A stretch of DNA of 64,000 bases from Halobellus sp. LT62 (GTDB taxonomy: Archaea > Halobacteriota > Halobacteria > Halobacteriales > Haloferacaceae), in contig NZ_JAYEZO010000002.1 in NCBI RefSeq assembly GCF_037031285.1, forward strand, positions 124,001 through 188,000, written 5' to 3'. A program made the position numbers and the translations under genes. The notes below the pieces were generated by a model, which had not been told where the DNA came from, did no database searches, and saw only the letters and a program-made list of their open reading frames with translations. Position 1 is the first letter of the stretch, and every line of letters starts with the position of its first letter. Positions 1 through 8,987 of this stretch are shown piece after piece.

Positions 1-541
1 GGATCCGCTTGAGCTGCTCGCCGATCTCGTGGACGATCGAGGGCTGGATCCCCTCTGATGGCTCATCGAGCAACAGGTGGCTCGGATCGGCGTTGAGCGC
101 TCGGGCGATCGCCAGCTGCTGTTTCTGCCCACCGCTCAACGTGCCACCCTTCGCATCGGCCTTCTCTTCGAGTGCAGAGAAGTACTCGTAGATGTACTCT
201 GGCACCTCCCCCTTTAGGAGCAACTGGTCGCCGCTCGCGCTCCCGAGACGGATGTTGTTCTCGACGGAGATTGCGCCGAAGATGTCCCGTGACTGTGGAA
301 CGTAGCCGACGCCCCTCGCGGCCATCTCGAACGGCCGCAGCGTCGAGACGTTCTCGCCATCGAGGAAGACGTGACCTCCCTTGAGGTCGTTCAACCCCAT
401 AATGCCCCGGAGAAGCGTTGTCTTCCCGACGCCGTTGCGACCGAGAACGGCGGCGATCTGGTCGGTTTCGACCTCGACGTCGACGTCCCAGACGACCGTG
501 CTTTCGCCGTAGCCGATCTGGACGTCCGAGGCCCTAAGCAT
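1..541 (-). CDS. urtE: Urt-type ABC transporter ATP-binding protein UrtE (3' end outside window)
   Basis: This is the second ATPase of the urea/short-chain-amide ABC importer. It reads leftward from an ATG at 541 and runs off the left edge, so the C-terminus is missing. About 180 residues are visible: a Walker A GRNGVGKTT near residue 36, the Q-loop region VPQSRDIF, the ABC signature LSGGQKQQLAIARAL and the Walker B LLLDEPSEG. The wording matches the LivF/UrtE branch. The ATG overlaps the stop codon of urtD by 8 nt, which suggests translational coupling in one operon. Confidence 0.9.
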   Translation of the reverse strand, partial: MLRASDVQIGYGESTVVWDVDVEVETDQIAAVLGRNGVGKTTLLRGIMGLNDLKGGHVFLDGENVSTLRPFEMAARGVGYVPQSRDIFGAISVENNIRLGSASGDQLLLKGEVPEYIYEYFSALEEKADAKGGTLSGGQKQQLAIARALNADPSHLLLDEPSEGIQPSIVHEIGEQLKRI

Positions 542-1298
542 CGGCGGCCTCCCCGAGGTAGATCTGCTGTACTGTCTCGTCGTTCTCGATCTCATCGATC
601 GTGCCGCTCGCGATGATCTCGCCGCGGTCGAGGACGGTGATGCTTTCGGAGACTTTTCTGATGAAATCCATATCGTGTTCGATGACGACTATCGCGACGT
701 CCTCAGTCGATCTGATCTCCTTGATGAGGTCGACGGTGTCGTTGGTCTCGCCGACGCTGATCCCCGAAGTCGGCTCGTCGAGGAGCAGGAGTTCCGGCTC
801 CGCGCCCACGGCCATCACGATCTCCAGCCACTGTTTCTCGCCGTGCGAGAGCGTTCCGACTATCGTGTCCTGTTTCTCGTGTAGGTTCGCGATCTCTAGC
901 AGTTCCTCGATCCGATCGCGGATGTCGCTGTCGTCGTGCGTCCGCAGCAGCGTCCACGGTGACGACGCTCGCGATCGGAACGCCAACCGCATATTCTCGA
1001 GAACGGTCTCGTCCTCGTAGACGCTCGTGATCTGGTACTTGCGGATGATTCCCCGTTGGGCGCGCTCGTGCGGGGGGACGTCCGTGACGTCCTCGCCGTC
1101 GAACGTGATCGTGCCCGCGGTCGCCGAGAGCTTCCCGGTCAGGAGGTTCTGGAAGGTCGTCTTCCCGGCCCCGTTGGGACCGATCAGCGCCTTCGTCTCG
1201 TTCGGCTGGACCGTGAAATCAACGTCATTGACCGCAGTGAACTCACCGAAGCGCTTGGTGAGTCCTTCGGCCTGCAACAGCGGATCGGCGCTAGTCAT
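534..1298 (-). CDS. urtD: Urt-type ABC transporter ATP-binding protein UrtD
   Basis: First ATPase of the importer, 254 aa from the ATG at 1298 (MTSADPLLQ). A longer frame starts at 1388, but it would run through the end of urtC, and the shorter start overlaps the urtC stop by 8 nt like the other junctions in this operon. Visible motifs are Walker A GPNGAGKTT at residues 40-48, the signature LSHGEKQWLEI (SHGE replaces the usual SGGE, as in the LivG/UrtD branch), Walker B LLLLDEPTSGIS and the H-loop VIEHDMDFI. It should pair with UrtE under the UrtB/UrtC permeases at the inner face of the membrane. Confidence 0.92.
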   Translation of the reverse strand: MTSADPLLQAEGLTKRFGEFTAVNDVDFTVQPNETKALIGPNGAGKTTFQNLLTGKLSATAGTITFDGEDVTDVPPHERAQRGIIRKYQITSVYEDETVLENMRLAFRSRASSPWTLLRTHDDSDIRDRIEELLEIANLHEKQDTIVGTLSHGEKQWLEIVMAVGAEPELLLLDEPTSGISVGETNDTVDLIKEIRSTEDVAIVVIEHDMDFIRKVSESITVLDRGEIIASGTIDEIENDETVQQIYLGEAADA

Positions 1299-2319
1299 CG
1301 AGCTCACCTCCGGCACCGAGGTCGCTCCGCTTCGTGGATTGGAGGCTCGTCTGGATCCCCTCGACGGTATCGGAGAGGAGGCCGACAATTCCCCGCGGCG
1401 CGCCGATCACGACCGCGATGAAAAGCAGCGCGAGGCCCATCTCCCAGTAGTTGATCAGCACGTCGCTCAGCGTGGAGTTGAGGTACTGGATCAACAGCGC
1501 GCCGAAGACGGCCCCGATGAGAGTGCCGCGCCCGCCCACCGCGATCCAGATGACCACCTGCGTCGAGAGCACGAAACCGAGGAGGGGCGGGGAGACGAAG
1601 CCGTCGACCGTCGCGTACATACTGCCCGCCACGCCGGCCATCGCCCCGCTCAGCGTGAACACGATGAGCCGATACTGCTGGGTGTCGTAGCCGAAGAACT
1701 CCGTGCGCTCTTGATTGCCGCGGATCCCGCGCAGGACGCGGCCGAACGCCGAATCGACCAATAACCGCAGGAGGAGGTACGACCCGACGAGGACGCCGAG
1801 CGCGAGGTAGTAGCTCATCGTCGCCGTCAGCTCGAAGCCGACGACCTGGATCGACGGGATCCCGTAAATCCCGTTGAACCCGCCGAGGAAGCCGACGAAC
1901 TCCCCGGCGACGCTCTCGAAGATGATCGAGACGATGAGCGTCGTGATCGCGAAGTACGAGCCTTTCACGTCGGCGCTGAAGAGGAACCAGCCCAAGACGA
2001 GCGTGAGAAGCGCCGCCAACGCAGGGGCGATGAGAAACACGACTGCCACGTCCGGGACGGCAGGAACCTCTTTCAACAGCTTCGCAGTGACGTACGCCCC
2101 CGCGCCGAAGAACGCCGCGTGGCCGAGCGTCAACAACCCGGTGTATCCCCACACGAGGTCGATCGAGAGCGCTAGGAGGGCGAACGTGAGGTACGTCGAC
2201 CACGTGGAGACTCGGTACTCCGAGACGAAAAGCGGGAGCGCGACGAGCGCGAGCAGTCCCGCGAACTTCGCGATCGACGCCGGCGTCTTGAGCTCGACTA
2301 CCGGATCTGTCTCCGCCAT
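1291..2319 (-). CDS. urtC: Urt-type ABC transporter permease UrtC
   Basis: Membrane permease of the LivM/UrtC family, 342 aa from the ATG at 2319 (MAETDPVVEL). This start lies just behind the urtB stop; the reading frame stays open to 2502, but that stretch overlaps urtB and has an arginine-rich shadow composition. The protein has about nine hydrophobic segments. It carries the family stretch DLVWGYTGLLTLGHAAFFG near residue 55 and GGRGTLIGAVFGALLI near residue 275. It should form the transmembrane channel together with UrtB. Confidence 0.9.
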   Translation of the reverse strand: MAETDPVVELKTPASIAKFAGLLALVALPLFVSEYRVSTWSTYLTFALLALSIDLVWGYTGLLTLGHAAFFGAGAYVTAKLLKEVPAVPDVAVVFLIAPALAALLTLVLGWFLFSADVKGSYFAITTLIVSIIFESVAGEFVGFLGGFNGIYGIPSIQVVGFELTATMSYYLALGVLVGSYLLLRLLVDSAFGRVLRGIRGNQERTEFFGYDTQQYRLIVFTLSGAMAGVAGSMYATVDGFVSPPLLGFVLSTQVVIWIAVGGRGTLIGAVFGALLIQYLNSTLSDVLINYWEMGLALLFIAVVIGAPRGIVGLLSDTVEGIQTSLQSTKRSDLGAGGELDD

Positions 2320-2320
2320 T

Positions 2321-3217
2321 TCACTCACCTCGCTCGGCCGCGGGAATGAGCCCTTCCGGCCGGTAGCGGATGATAACCAACGCGACCAACAGGACGGCCG
2401 CCTGTGCGATCGACGTGTACCCCGAGATAACCGTCCGAAACAGGTTGTCGAGCCCACCAAGCAAGATTCCGCCCGCGATGGTGCCGGTGAACGTCCCGAC
2501 ACCGCCGACGATGACGACGAGGAAAGAGTCGGCGAGCCACGCGATCCCCATCGTCGAGTTGACGCTCAGCAGGGGTGCCATAATCGCGCCTGACAGTCCC
2601 GCCAGCGCGGATCCGAACGCGAACGTCGTCCGGTCGGATACGCGGGTGTTGATACCGACGGCCGCGGCCATTTCGCGATCTTGGATCACGGCGAGCGCCA
2701 TTATCCCGATGTCGGTGTAGGCGAACAGCCCGATCGTGATCGCCATTACCACGACCGTCACCACGATGATAAACGCCCAGTGGGCTGGATAGGTCACGCC
2801 AAGCAGCGAGATCGACCCCTCCAACGGGGGCGCGACGCTTTTTTGTGACGTCCCGAAGGCGATCGTCACGGCCTCTTGCAGCACGATCGCGATTCCCCAC
2901 GTCGCGAGGAGCGTGTCCAGCGGCCGATCGTAGAGCCGCCGGATGAGAGTCACCTCCATCGCGACGCCGACGAGCCCCACGACGAGGGGGGCGATCACGA
3001 TACCGAGCCACGGGGACAACCCCGCGCTCTGAACGGCGTAGGCCGTGTACGCACCGACCATCATCAGTGCGCCGTGCGCGAGGTTGAGCACCCCCATTAG
3101 CCCGAAAATGATCGTCAGCCCGGAGGCGACGAGGATGAGCCCCGAGATCGACGTGAGCGATATCAGTACCCGATCGGCTAACTGAAGCGGGACGACCGTT
3201 GCGAATGTTGAGATCAT
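2321..3217 (-). CDS. urtB: Urt-type ABC transporter permease UrtB
   Basis: Permease of the LivH/UrtB family, 298 aa, with seven or eight hydrophobic segments. The N-terminal part contains IIFGLMGVLNLAHGALMMVGAY, the standard LivH family signature (given here only as a pointer to residues 36-57), and the C-terminal part GGVGTFTGTIAGGILLG. The start at 3217 lies 23 nt behind the urtA stop, and the stop lies directly in front of urtC, so it is an internal operon gene. Confidence 0.9.
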   Translation of the reverse strand: MISTFATVVPLQLADRVLISLTSISGLILVASGLTIIFGLMGVLNLAHGALMMVGAYTAYAVQSAGLSPWLGIVIAPLVVGLVGVAMEVTLIRRLYDRPLDTLLATWGIAIVLQEAVTIAFGTSQKSVAPPLEGSISLLGVTYPAHWAFIIVVTVVVMAITIGLFAYTDIGIMALAVIQDREMAAAVGINTRVSDRTTFAFGSALAGLSGAIMAPLLSVNSTMGIAWLADSFLVVIVGGVGTFTGTIAGGILLGGLDNLFRTVISGYTSIAQAAVLLVALVIIRYRPEGLIPAAERGE

Positions 3218-3240
3218 AACATACCGATTGCGTTTGTGAA

Positions 3241-4578
3241 TTAGACGTTCAGACAGCCCTCAGCGACGGTGATCCCGGACGGCTCGATCTGCCCGAACTC
3301 GTTCAGCACCTCGAAGGTCCCGCTCTCGGCGTCGAACTCGCCGACGCGCGACTGCAGCGTCGCGTGGTGCGTTCCGGGGTCCATCTCGACGGTTCCCTGC
3401 GGGGCGTCCAGCGCGATCGGATTCTCCAGCGCGGATTTGACCGCGGAGCCGGACGACGCGCCGGGCGCGTGTTCCACCAGGGCGTCGCGCAGCATCAGCG
3501 GCCCCCAGTAGGCCGCCTCCGCAACGAAGTTCGGCGTGGTGTCGGTGCCGTAGGCCTCCTCGTAGCTCGAAATGTACTCGTCGTTAGCGTCGCTTTCGAG
3601 GCTCGTGAAGTAGGGCGCAGACGTCAGTACGCCGTCGGCGGCGTCGCCAGCGGCGATCGCCTCCTGTTCGCTCATTATGTTGCCGGCCCAGACCATTTCT
3701 TCTATCAGGCCGACCGAACCGGCCTGATTCAGCATCTCGACCATACTCGTCCCGACCGTGGTGAAGTAGACCGCGTCGGCGTCCGAGGACTGGATATCGC
3801 TGAGCTTCGACCCCCAGTCGGTGAACCCGAGCGGGACGTAGTCCTCGGCGACGATCTCGCCGCCGTTCTCTTGGACGAAGTCGTCGACGACCGCGTTGGT
3901 CGTGTGCGGCCACACGTAGTCCGATCCGATGAGGTAGAAGGAATTCACGTCGTACTCCTCCATCAGCCACGGGAGGTATGGCTGAATCTGCTGCTTCGGA
4001 ACGGCACCGTTGAAGAAGACCCACTCGAGGCTCTCCTGCGGGATATTGACCTCGCCGCTGAACCCTTCTGCACCCTCGATCTCACGGCAGACACCGCCCT
4101 CGTAGAGCGTCGGGTAGAACAGCGGGACCTCGTTTTCGACGTAGATGTCGGTGATGGCGTTCCGCATCGCGCTGGTGTACGCCCCGAAGACGACGCTACA
4201 CCCGTCGCGGTTGATGAGTTGCCTCGATTTTTCGATTCCTGTTTGCGGCGTCGATGCCGTGTCGGCCTTTACGAGTTCGATCTCGCGGCCGTCGATCCCG
4301 CCCGCGTCGTTGATCTGCTGCACCGCCAGTTCCGTGGAGTTCATCATCGGACGACCGATGACCTCCGTGCTCCCGCTCAACGCGTACAGCGCGCCCACCG
4401 TCAGCGGTTCGTCGCTCCCGCTGGATTCGCTGCTACCCTCGGTATCCGTACTCCCACCCGAGGAACCGCCGCCAGAACACCCGGCGAGGCCGGTAATCCC
4501 CGCCAAACCGGCCATCTTCAGTGCACTGCGACGATTGATTTCACGTCCGCGGTCTTCACTGGAACTTTCGTAGTCCAT
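3241..4578 (-). CDS. urtA: Urt-type substrate-binding lipoprotein UrtA
   Basis: Extracellular solute-binding protein of the AmiC/UrtA branch of the leucine-binding family, 445 aa. The N-terminus carries a Tat-type lipoprotein signal (NRRSALKMAG, then lipobox LAGC near residue 34), followed by a Gly/Ser linker. The mature part starts TVGALYALSGSTEVIGRP and includes VFGAYTSAMRNA, both typical of urea/amide-binding members. Being first in the operon fits a binding protein made in excess. Whether it binds urea, formamide or acetamide cannot be read from the sequence; the divergent aliphatic amidase argues for short-chain amides. Confidence 0.88.
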   Translation of the reverse strand: MDYESSSEDRGREINRRSALKMAGLAGITGLAGCSGGGSSGGSTDTEGSSESSGSDEPLTVGALYALSGSTEVIGRPMMNSTELAVQQINDAGGIDGREIELVKADTASTPQTGIEKSRQLINRDGCSVVFGAYTSAMRNAITDIYVENEVPLFYPTLYEGGVCREIEGAEGFSGEVNIPQESLEWVFFNGAVPKQQIQPYLPWLMEEYDVNSFYLIGSDYVWPHTTNAVVDDFVQENGGEIVAEDYVPLGFTDWGSKLSDIQSSDADAVYFTTVGTSMVEMLNQAGSVGLIEEMVWAGNIMSEQEAIAAGDAADGVLTSAPYFTSLESDANDEYISSYEEAYGTDTTPNFVAEAAYWGPLMLRDALVEHAPGASSGSAVKSALENPIALDAPQGTVEMDPGTHHATLQSRVGEFDAESGTFEVLNEFGQIEPSGITVAEGCLNV

Positions 4579-4879
4579 ACCCTCTCGGTGTGAGAGAGAT
4601 AAGTAAACAAATGTGTATTAGCGCAGTATTTGCAAACAATTGATTAAAATTAGTCAATATTACTGTACATATAGATACCTTATATGGGTTTTGAGTTGAA
4701 GTATTTTTAAATTCCTCGCTCGCCACCTCTTGGTAGCCTAGCTGCCGTTGTCGGGACTATCCCACTGAAGCTCTCGATATATGTCCTAAATCACCTCATA
4801 TATGATCAATTGATGGAACAATATGGTCATAGCTTAAGAAAGAGTTAATCAGCCACTTCAGAATTAGACGCCTGTATCG
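4579..4879. promoter_or_regulatory. AT-rich divergent promoter region between urtA and amiE
   Basis: These 301 bases hold no gene. The stretch from about 4605 to 4715 is far richer in A and T than the flanking genes. A TATA-like CTTAAGAA at 4833-4840 would place transcription start near 4862, 18 nt in front of amiE. For urtA several TATA-like stretches exist on the minus strand (for example around 4595-4605) and I cannot choose one. The shared region suggests joint control of transporter and amidase, probably by nitrogen or amide supply; I could not identify an operator. Confidence 0.5.
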
Positions 4880-5926
4880 ATGAGACACGGTGATATTTCG
4901 TCGTCCGGAGACGCGGTCGGTGTCGCGGTCCATCAGACCTCGGCCCCAAGCCCGGAGTCGAAAGAAGAAGTGCTCGAACAGTGTGAGAACATCGCAAGCA
5001 AGATCGAGGGGATCAAGACCGGCGCTCCGGGGGTCGACCTCGTCATCTTCCCGGAGTACTCGACGCAGGGGATCACCTACGACGAGGACCTGATGAACGA
5101 GCTCGCGACGGAGGTACCCGGTCCCGAGACCGAAATCTTCTCGCGGGCCTGTGTGGAGAACGACGTCTGGGGCGTCTTCTCGATCACCGGCGAAAAACAC
5201 GAAGACCACCCGGAGCGCAACCCGTACAACACGCTCCTGTTGATCGACGACGAGGGCGAGATTCGACAGAAGTATCGCAAGGTCATCCCGTGGACGCCGA
5301 TCGAGGGCTGGACCGCGGGCGATCAGACGTACGTGACCGAGGGACCGAAGGGACTGAAAATCAGTCTCATCATCTGCGACGACGGGAACTACCCCGAAAT
5401 CTGGCGCGACTGTGCGTACAAGGGGGCCGAGCTGATCGTCCGGTGTCAGGGATATATGTACCCGGCCAACGATCAACAGGAGGTCGTCGCGCGCCACGCC
5501 GCGTGGGCGAACAACGCCTACGTGGCCGTCGCGAACCTCGCCGGCAGCGACGAGGTGTACTCGTTCTTCGGCAACTCCAACATCGTCGGCTTCGATGGCC
5601 ACGTGCTCGGACAGTGCGGTGGCGAAGAGGACGTGTGGCAGTACGCCGAACTCTCCGTTCCGGAGATCCGAGACGCGCGGGCGAATTGGCAGAGTCAGAA
5701 CCACCTGTACAAGCTCCTCCACCGAGGCTACACGTCGACGGAGGCCGCCGGTCTCGGAGACGGAGAAGCGGCGAATCCCTTCCAGTTCTACGAGGACTGG
5801 GTGAGCGACCCCGAAGCGGCGAAAGAACAGATGGAGAGCATCACGCGCTCGACGACCGGGACGCCCGACGCACCGATCGAGGGGCTTTCAGTTCCCGAAC
5901 CGGAGGATCTCACCGCGGACGACTGA
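4880..5926 (+). CDS. amiE: Aliphatic amidase (acylamide amidohydrolase)
   Basis: Hydrolyses short-chain aliphatic amides to the carboxylate and ammonia. The 348-aa protein lines up almost without gaps with Pseudomonas AmiE as I know it, starting MRHGDISSS. The nitrilase-family triad is intact at the AmiE positions: Glu59 in FPEYS, Lys134 in KYRKVIPW and Cys166 in [16 protein letters not shown]. Length is normal for AmiE (about 346). It is divergent from the Urt-type importer, so imported amide would be split inside the cell for ammonium. Formamidase (AmiF) is the main alternative, but the N-terminus is of AmiE type. Confidence 0.93.
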   Translation: MRHGDISSSGDAVGVAVHQTSAPSPESKEEVLEQCENIASKIEGIKTGAPGVDLVIFPEYSTQGITYDEDLMNELATEVPGPETEIFSRACVENDVWGVFSITGEKHEDHPERNPYNTLLLIDDEGEIRQKYRKVIPWTPIEGWTAGDQTYVTEGPKGLKISLIICDDGNYPEIWRDCAYKGAELIVRCQGYMYPANDQQEVVARHAAWANNAYVAVANLAGSDEVYSFFGNSNIVGFDGHVLGQCGGEEDVWQYAELSVPEIRDARANWQSQNHLYKLLHRGYTSTEAAGLGDGEAANPFQFYEDWVSDPEAAKEQMESITRSTTGTPDAPIEGLSVPEPEDLTADD

Positions 5927-6094
5927 TTAGCTGTCCCGTGGCCTACTGTCCCACTAACCCTTCTTCCCGCTGTCAAACCGAGCTTCGATTACTTCGCTAA
6001 CGTATCGAGCGCCTCGTCCCCGCGACACTCGATAGATCGTCTCTGGCAAATCCTGAACGGGAACTATTTTGACCCAGTCGACGTAGCGTTCGGT

Positions 6095-6364
6095 ATGTCA
6101 CACGAACTCCTCGAAGAAGCCAGTCAACGACTCCGCGACGCCTCCGAAGCCGCCGACGGCGACGTCCAGCGTCGGATCTACGACCAGTCAGACGCGCTCG
6201 CGACGCTCGCGGCGAGCGATCGGACGCCCGACCACGGTCGACTGGCGCGGCACATGAACGTCCTCGCCGAACTGGCCGACGAAACCGACGGAGAAGCCCA
6301 CAACGCCGTCGTCGACGCCCGCGCGAAGGTCTCGGAGTTCCGCGAGGGCGTCGCGGGCGTCTGA
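6095..6364 (+). CDS. Small helical haloarchaeal protein (DUF7553-like)
   Basis: An 89-aa acidic, almost wholly helical protein (MSHELLEEASQRLRDASEAA...). It contains RTPDHGRLARHMNVLAELAD, resembling a family of short haloarchaeal proteins I know as DUF7553. There is no signal peptide, membrane segment or catalytic motif. No function is known. It stands alone, 168 nt downstream of amiE, and its ATG follows a TATA-like CTATTTTG around 6064-6071. Confidence 0.7.
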   Translation: MSHELLEEASQRLRDASEAADGDVQRRIYDQSDALATLAASDRTPDHGRLARHMNVLAELADETDGEAHNAVVDARAKVSEFREGVAGV

Positions 6365-6531
6365 CGGACGGCAGCCGCGTGTCATCAGTTATCGACTATC
6401 ACAGCCGCTGAACCCCCCTATTTCGGGTGGAACTGTGATTCCGCTCACCCATCTCTCGGGCTTTACTCACCCGTCTCTCAGACGGTCGGCGACGACGTCT
6501 CTGTACTGCTGGGTACGGCGATCGAACTCGC

Positions 6532-7146
6532 TTAACAGACGTTCTTCGGCTTGATTCCCATCGATTCCAGCGTCTCGACGTAGTCGTCGTAGGCGGCTTC
6601 GACGACCGCGTCGGCGGCGTCTTCGGCGGCGGCCCAGTTGTCGTCGCCCTCACAGGTCGCATCGAGCGCCTCGATCACGCGGTCGCGCTCGGCTTCGAGG
6701 TCCGATCGGTACCCGCGGAAGTCGTCGGCGGCCATCGGGTCCGCGTCGCCGACGAAGAAGCCGACCATCTGTCCGGCGTGTTCGAGCGCGACGAGCGAGC
6801 GACCGAGCAGGCCGCCGAGCCGGGCTGGCGTCGTCTCGAACGCCGCGAGCGCGTCGTACAGGTTCGGTTTCTCACCGATCTCGGGGTCGTCTGCAACGTC
6901 GGCGGCTCGATCGAGGGCGTCGGCCGCGAGGTCCGCGAAGAGATCCGCTTCGCCCCCGTCGCCGGATTCGGTCCACGATTCGAGCACCTCCGCGAGCGCG
7001 AGCGCGTCGGTCGCGGCCGCCGCACGGATGCGGTCGCCGTCCATTTCGCCGCCGGTGACGGCGTACATCGCCTTCGAGGAGCCCAGCCGGGAGAACGCCG
7101 TCTCGTGTTCGTCCTGCAGATCCGCCGCGAGGTCACTGCCGTTCAT
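6532..7146 (-). CDS. Conserved haloarchaeal helical protein, function unknown
   Basis: A 204-aa acidic, alanine-rich protein, predicted all-alpha and soluble. It starts MNGSDLAADLQDEHETAFSRLGSSKAMYAVTGG. The EHE and DDFR-type acidic pairs recall ferritin-like four-helix proteins, but no metal-binding EXXH pair is evident. I recall proteins of this kind being labelled 'transcription antitermination protein' in haloarchaeal genomes, without evidence I can cite. It ends in the unusual tail GIKPKNVC. Start at 7146 is the first Met; nothing upstream in frame looks coding. Confidence 0.7.
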   Translation of the reverse strand: MNGSDLAADLQDEHETAFSRLGSSKAMYAVTGGEMDGDRIRAAAATDALALAEVLESWTESGDGGEADLFADLAADALDRAADVADDPEIGEKPNLYDALAAFETTPARLGGLLGRSLVALEHAGQMVGFFVGDADPMAADDFRGYRSDLEAERDRVIEALDATCEGDDNWAAAEDAADAVVEAAYDDYVETLESMGIKPKNVC

Positions 7147-7271
7147 ACTCCGTATTCGACCGCCCGCCGCTTGTAGGCATCGACAGCGCTCGAGTGTCCG
7201 TGTGAGCGCGTATCAGTTGTCCGCTTTCGACACTCCCGAAGTTCTATGTTCGTCGCCTGAGACTTCCGGGT

Positions 7272-8849
7272 GTGAAGCCCTCCCTCGCCCTCCGAACCGG
7301 CGGGCGGTTGCTCTTCGAGCGATCGTCGTCGGTGCTGCCGCTGTATCTACTTGTGACCGGCCTCTACGGTATCGCCCGCGTCCCGCTGCTCGTCGGCGGA
7401 CTGCTCGCTCTCTGGTATCTGGGGGCGGCGGGTCGCCTCGATCCGTTGGTCGACGTCCTGCGTCAACTGAGTGAGTCCGGTGCGGCGCTCGATGCCGGCG
7501 GGACGGACGTCGATCCGGCCACCGTCGAGCAGATCGCACCCGAACTCGGCGAGGCGTTCGCCGGGCTGGTGACGCCGGAGACGATCGCGCTCGTCGCCGG
7601 CGGCGGCCTCCTGTCGCTCCTGCTCGCGCTTCTCGCCTCGGCGGTCGGCAGTGCGGTCACCGTCGGCGGACTGTACGGCCTCCTCCGCGGCGACGACGGC
7701 GTCCGCGCGGGCGTCGACGGCGCGGGCCGGTATTGGCGCTCGATCCTCGGTGTTCGACTCCTGCTTCTGGCCGCGCTCGCCGCGGTCGCGGTCCCGATCT
7801 TCGGGGTGCTGACCGCGATCGGGGGCTACCTCACCGCCGCGTTCGGCTCCGCGTCGGCGGCCGGGGTGGAGCCGGCGTGGGCGACGTTGGGCCTCGGTAT
7901 CTTGGGAATCCTCTTCGGGCTGTTCGTCGGCGCGCTGCTTCTCGCCGCGGTCTTCGTCCTCTTCGCGTTCGCCGAGCAGGCCGTCGTCGTCGACGACGTC
8001 GGCGCGCTCGAAGCGATGCGGCGGAGCGTTCACTTCCCCTTCGAGCGACCCGTCGCGGTCCTCGTTTACGTCGCCGTCGCGTTCGGCGCGCTCTTGGCCT
8101 CCGGCGGAATCGGAAGCGCGGCGTCGACACTCGGCGCGACGCGGGTGACGGCTCTCCTCGGAACCGTCCTGTTCTCGCCGCTTCTCGACGGGTTCAAGAC
8201 GTCGCTGTACGCGGAGACCGAACTGGAACGGGACTCCGACCTCGCCCCCGTCGACGAACGGCTTCGGTCCGCGTTCGTCGGCGGGCTTCGCGCCGCCGGC
8301 GGATTCCTCCGCACCAGCCCGCTCGCGAACCTCGCTTCGCTCGGGTTCGTCGCGGCCGGCGGCGTCGTCGGATGGTTCGCGACGGCCTCCATCGGCGTCT
8401 CGCTGCCGATCGGCGGCGACGTCGCGAACGTCTTCGGGACGTTCCCGGTGGGCACGTTCGTCAATCTCGCGGTGAACAACTGGCTCGTCGCCGTCGACCT
8501 CGCCTACAGCGGCCTCGCGGTCGGTGTCCCGGCCGCGGTCGGGCTGGCGTTCAACGGCCTGATTATCGGTGGCGTCGCGGGCGTCTTCGAGCCGATCGCC
8601 GTGCTCGCGCTGGTCGCCCCGCACGGGATCATCGAAATTCCCGCGATCGTCGTGGGCGGCGGACTCGGACTCTGGCTCGGTGGCGTCGCCCTCGGCGCGT
8701 TCCGCGGTCGCCGCGACGCCGACGATCTCGCGGCGGCGATCCGGCGGGGCTACCGAGTACTCCTCGGTCTGGTGCCGCTTTTCATACTTGCAGCGTTCAT
8801 CGAGGCGTTCCTCACGCCGGCGATCGCGAGCGTCGTGCTCGCGGGGTGA
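7272..8849 (+). CDS. Large polytopic membrane protein, function unknown
   Basis: A 525-aa protein that starts at a GTG (MKPSLALRTGGRLLFERSSS) and has about ten to twelve hydrophobic segments rich in Gly and Ala. Two halves look loosely alike: each has an R-rich lead (GGRLLFERSS near residue 10, GGLRAAGGFLRTSP near 340) followed by several membrane helices, which suggests an internal duplication. No transporter or enzyme motif is recognisable. The last codons and the TGA lie inside a 20-bp tandem repeat that continues behind the gene. Confidence 0.75.
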   Translation: MKPSLALRTGGRLLFERSSSVLPLYLLVTGLYGIARVPLLVGGLLALWYLGAAGRLDPLVDVLRQLSESGAALDAGGTDVDPATVEQIAPELGEAFAGLVTPETIALVAGGGLLSLLLALLASAVGSAVTVGGLYGLLRGDDGVRAGVDGAGRYWRSILGVRLLLLAALAAVAVPIFGVLTAIGGYLTAAFGSASAAGVEPAWATLGLGILGILFGLFVGALLLAAVFVLFAFAEQAVVVDDVGALEAMRRSVHFPFERPVAVLVYVAVAFGALLASGGIGSAASTLGATRVTALLGTVLFSPLLDGFKTSLYAETELERDSDLAPVDERLRSAFVGGLRAAGGFLRTSPLANLASLGFVAAGGVVGWFATASIGVSLPIGGDVANVFGTFPVGTFVNLAVNNWLVAVDLAYSGLAVGVPAAVGLAFNGLIIGGVAGVFEPIAVLALVAPHGIIEIPAIVVGGGLGLWLGGVALGAFRGRRDADDLAAAIRRGYRVLLGLVPLFILAAFIEAFLTPAIASVVLAG

Positions 8850-8925
8850 ACATCGTCTTCATCGGGTGAATATCGTTTTCATCGGGCGAGCGTCGTGCTG
8901 ACAGAGTGAGCGTCACGCTCGCGGA
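8826..8925. repeat. 20-bp degenerate tandem repeat, five units, across a stop codon
   Basis: Five consecutive 20-nt units start at 8826, 8846, 8866, 8886 and 8906. The shared pattern is GYGARYRTCRYBYTBRYVGR; units 2 and 3 differ at two positions only. Unit 1 codes for the last residues of the upstream membrane protein (ASVVLAG), and unit 2 contains its TGA stop. Units 3 and 5 repeat the GTGA that forms this stop. There are no spacers, so this is not a CRISPR array. Confidence 0.85.
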
Positions 8926-8987
8926 CTGACTCTCGCGAAAAATTCTGTTCGTGTCGTTCGGTCGTCTCGGCGACGACGATCCGACGG

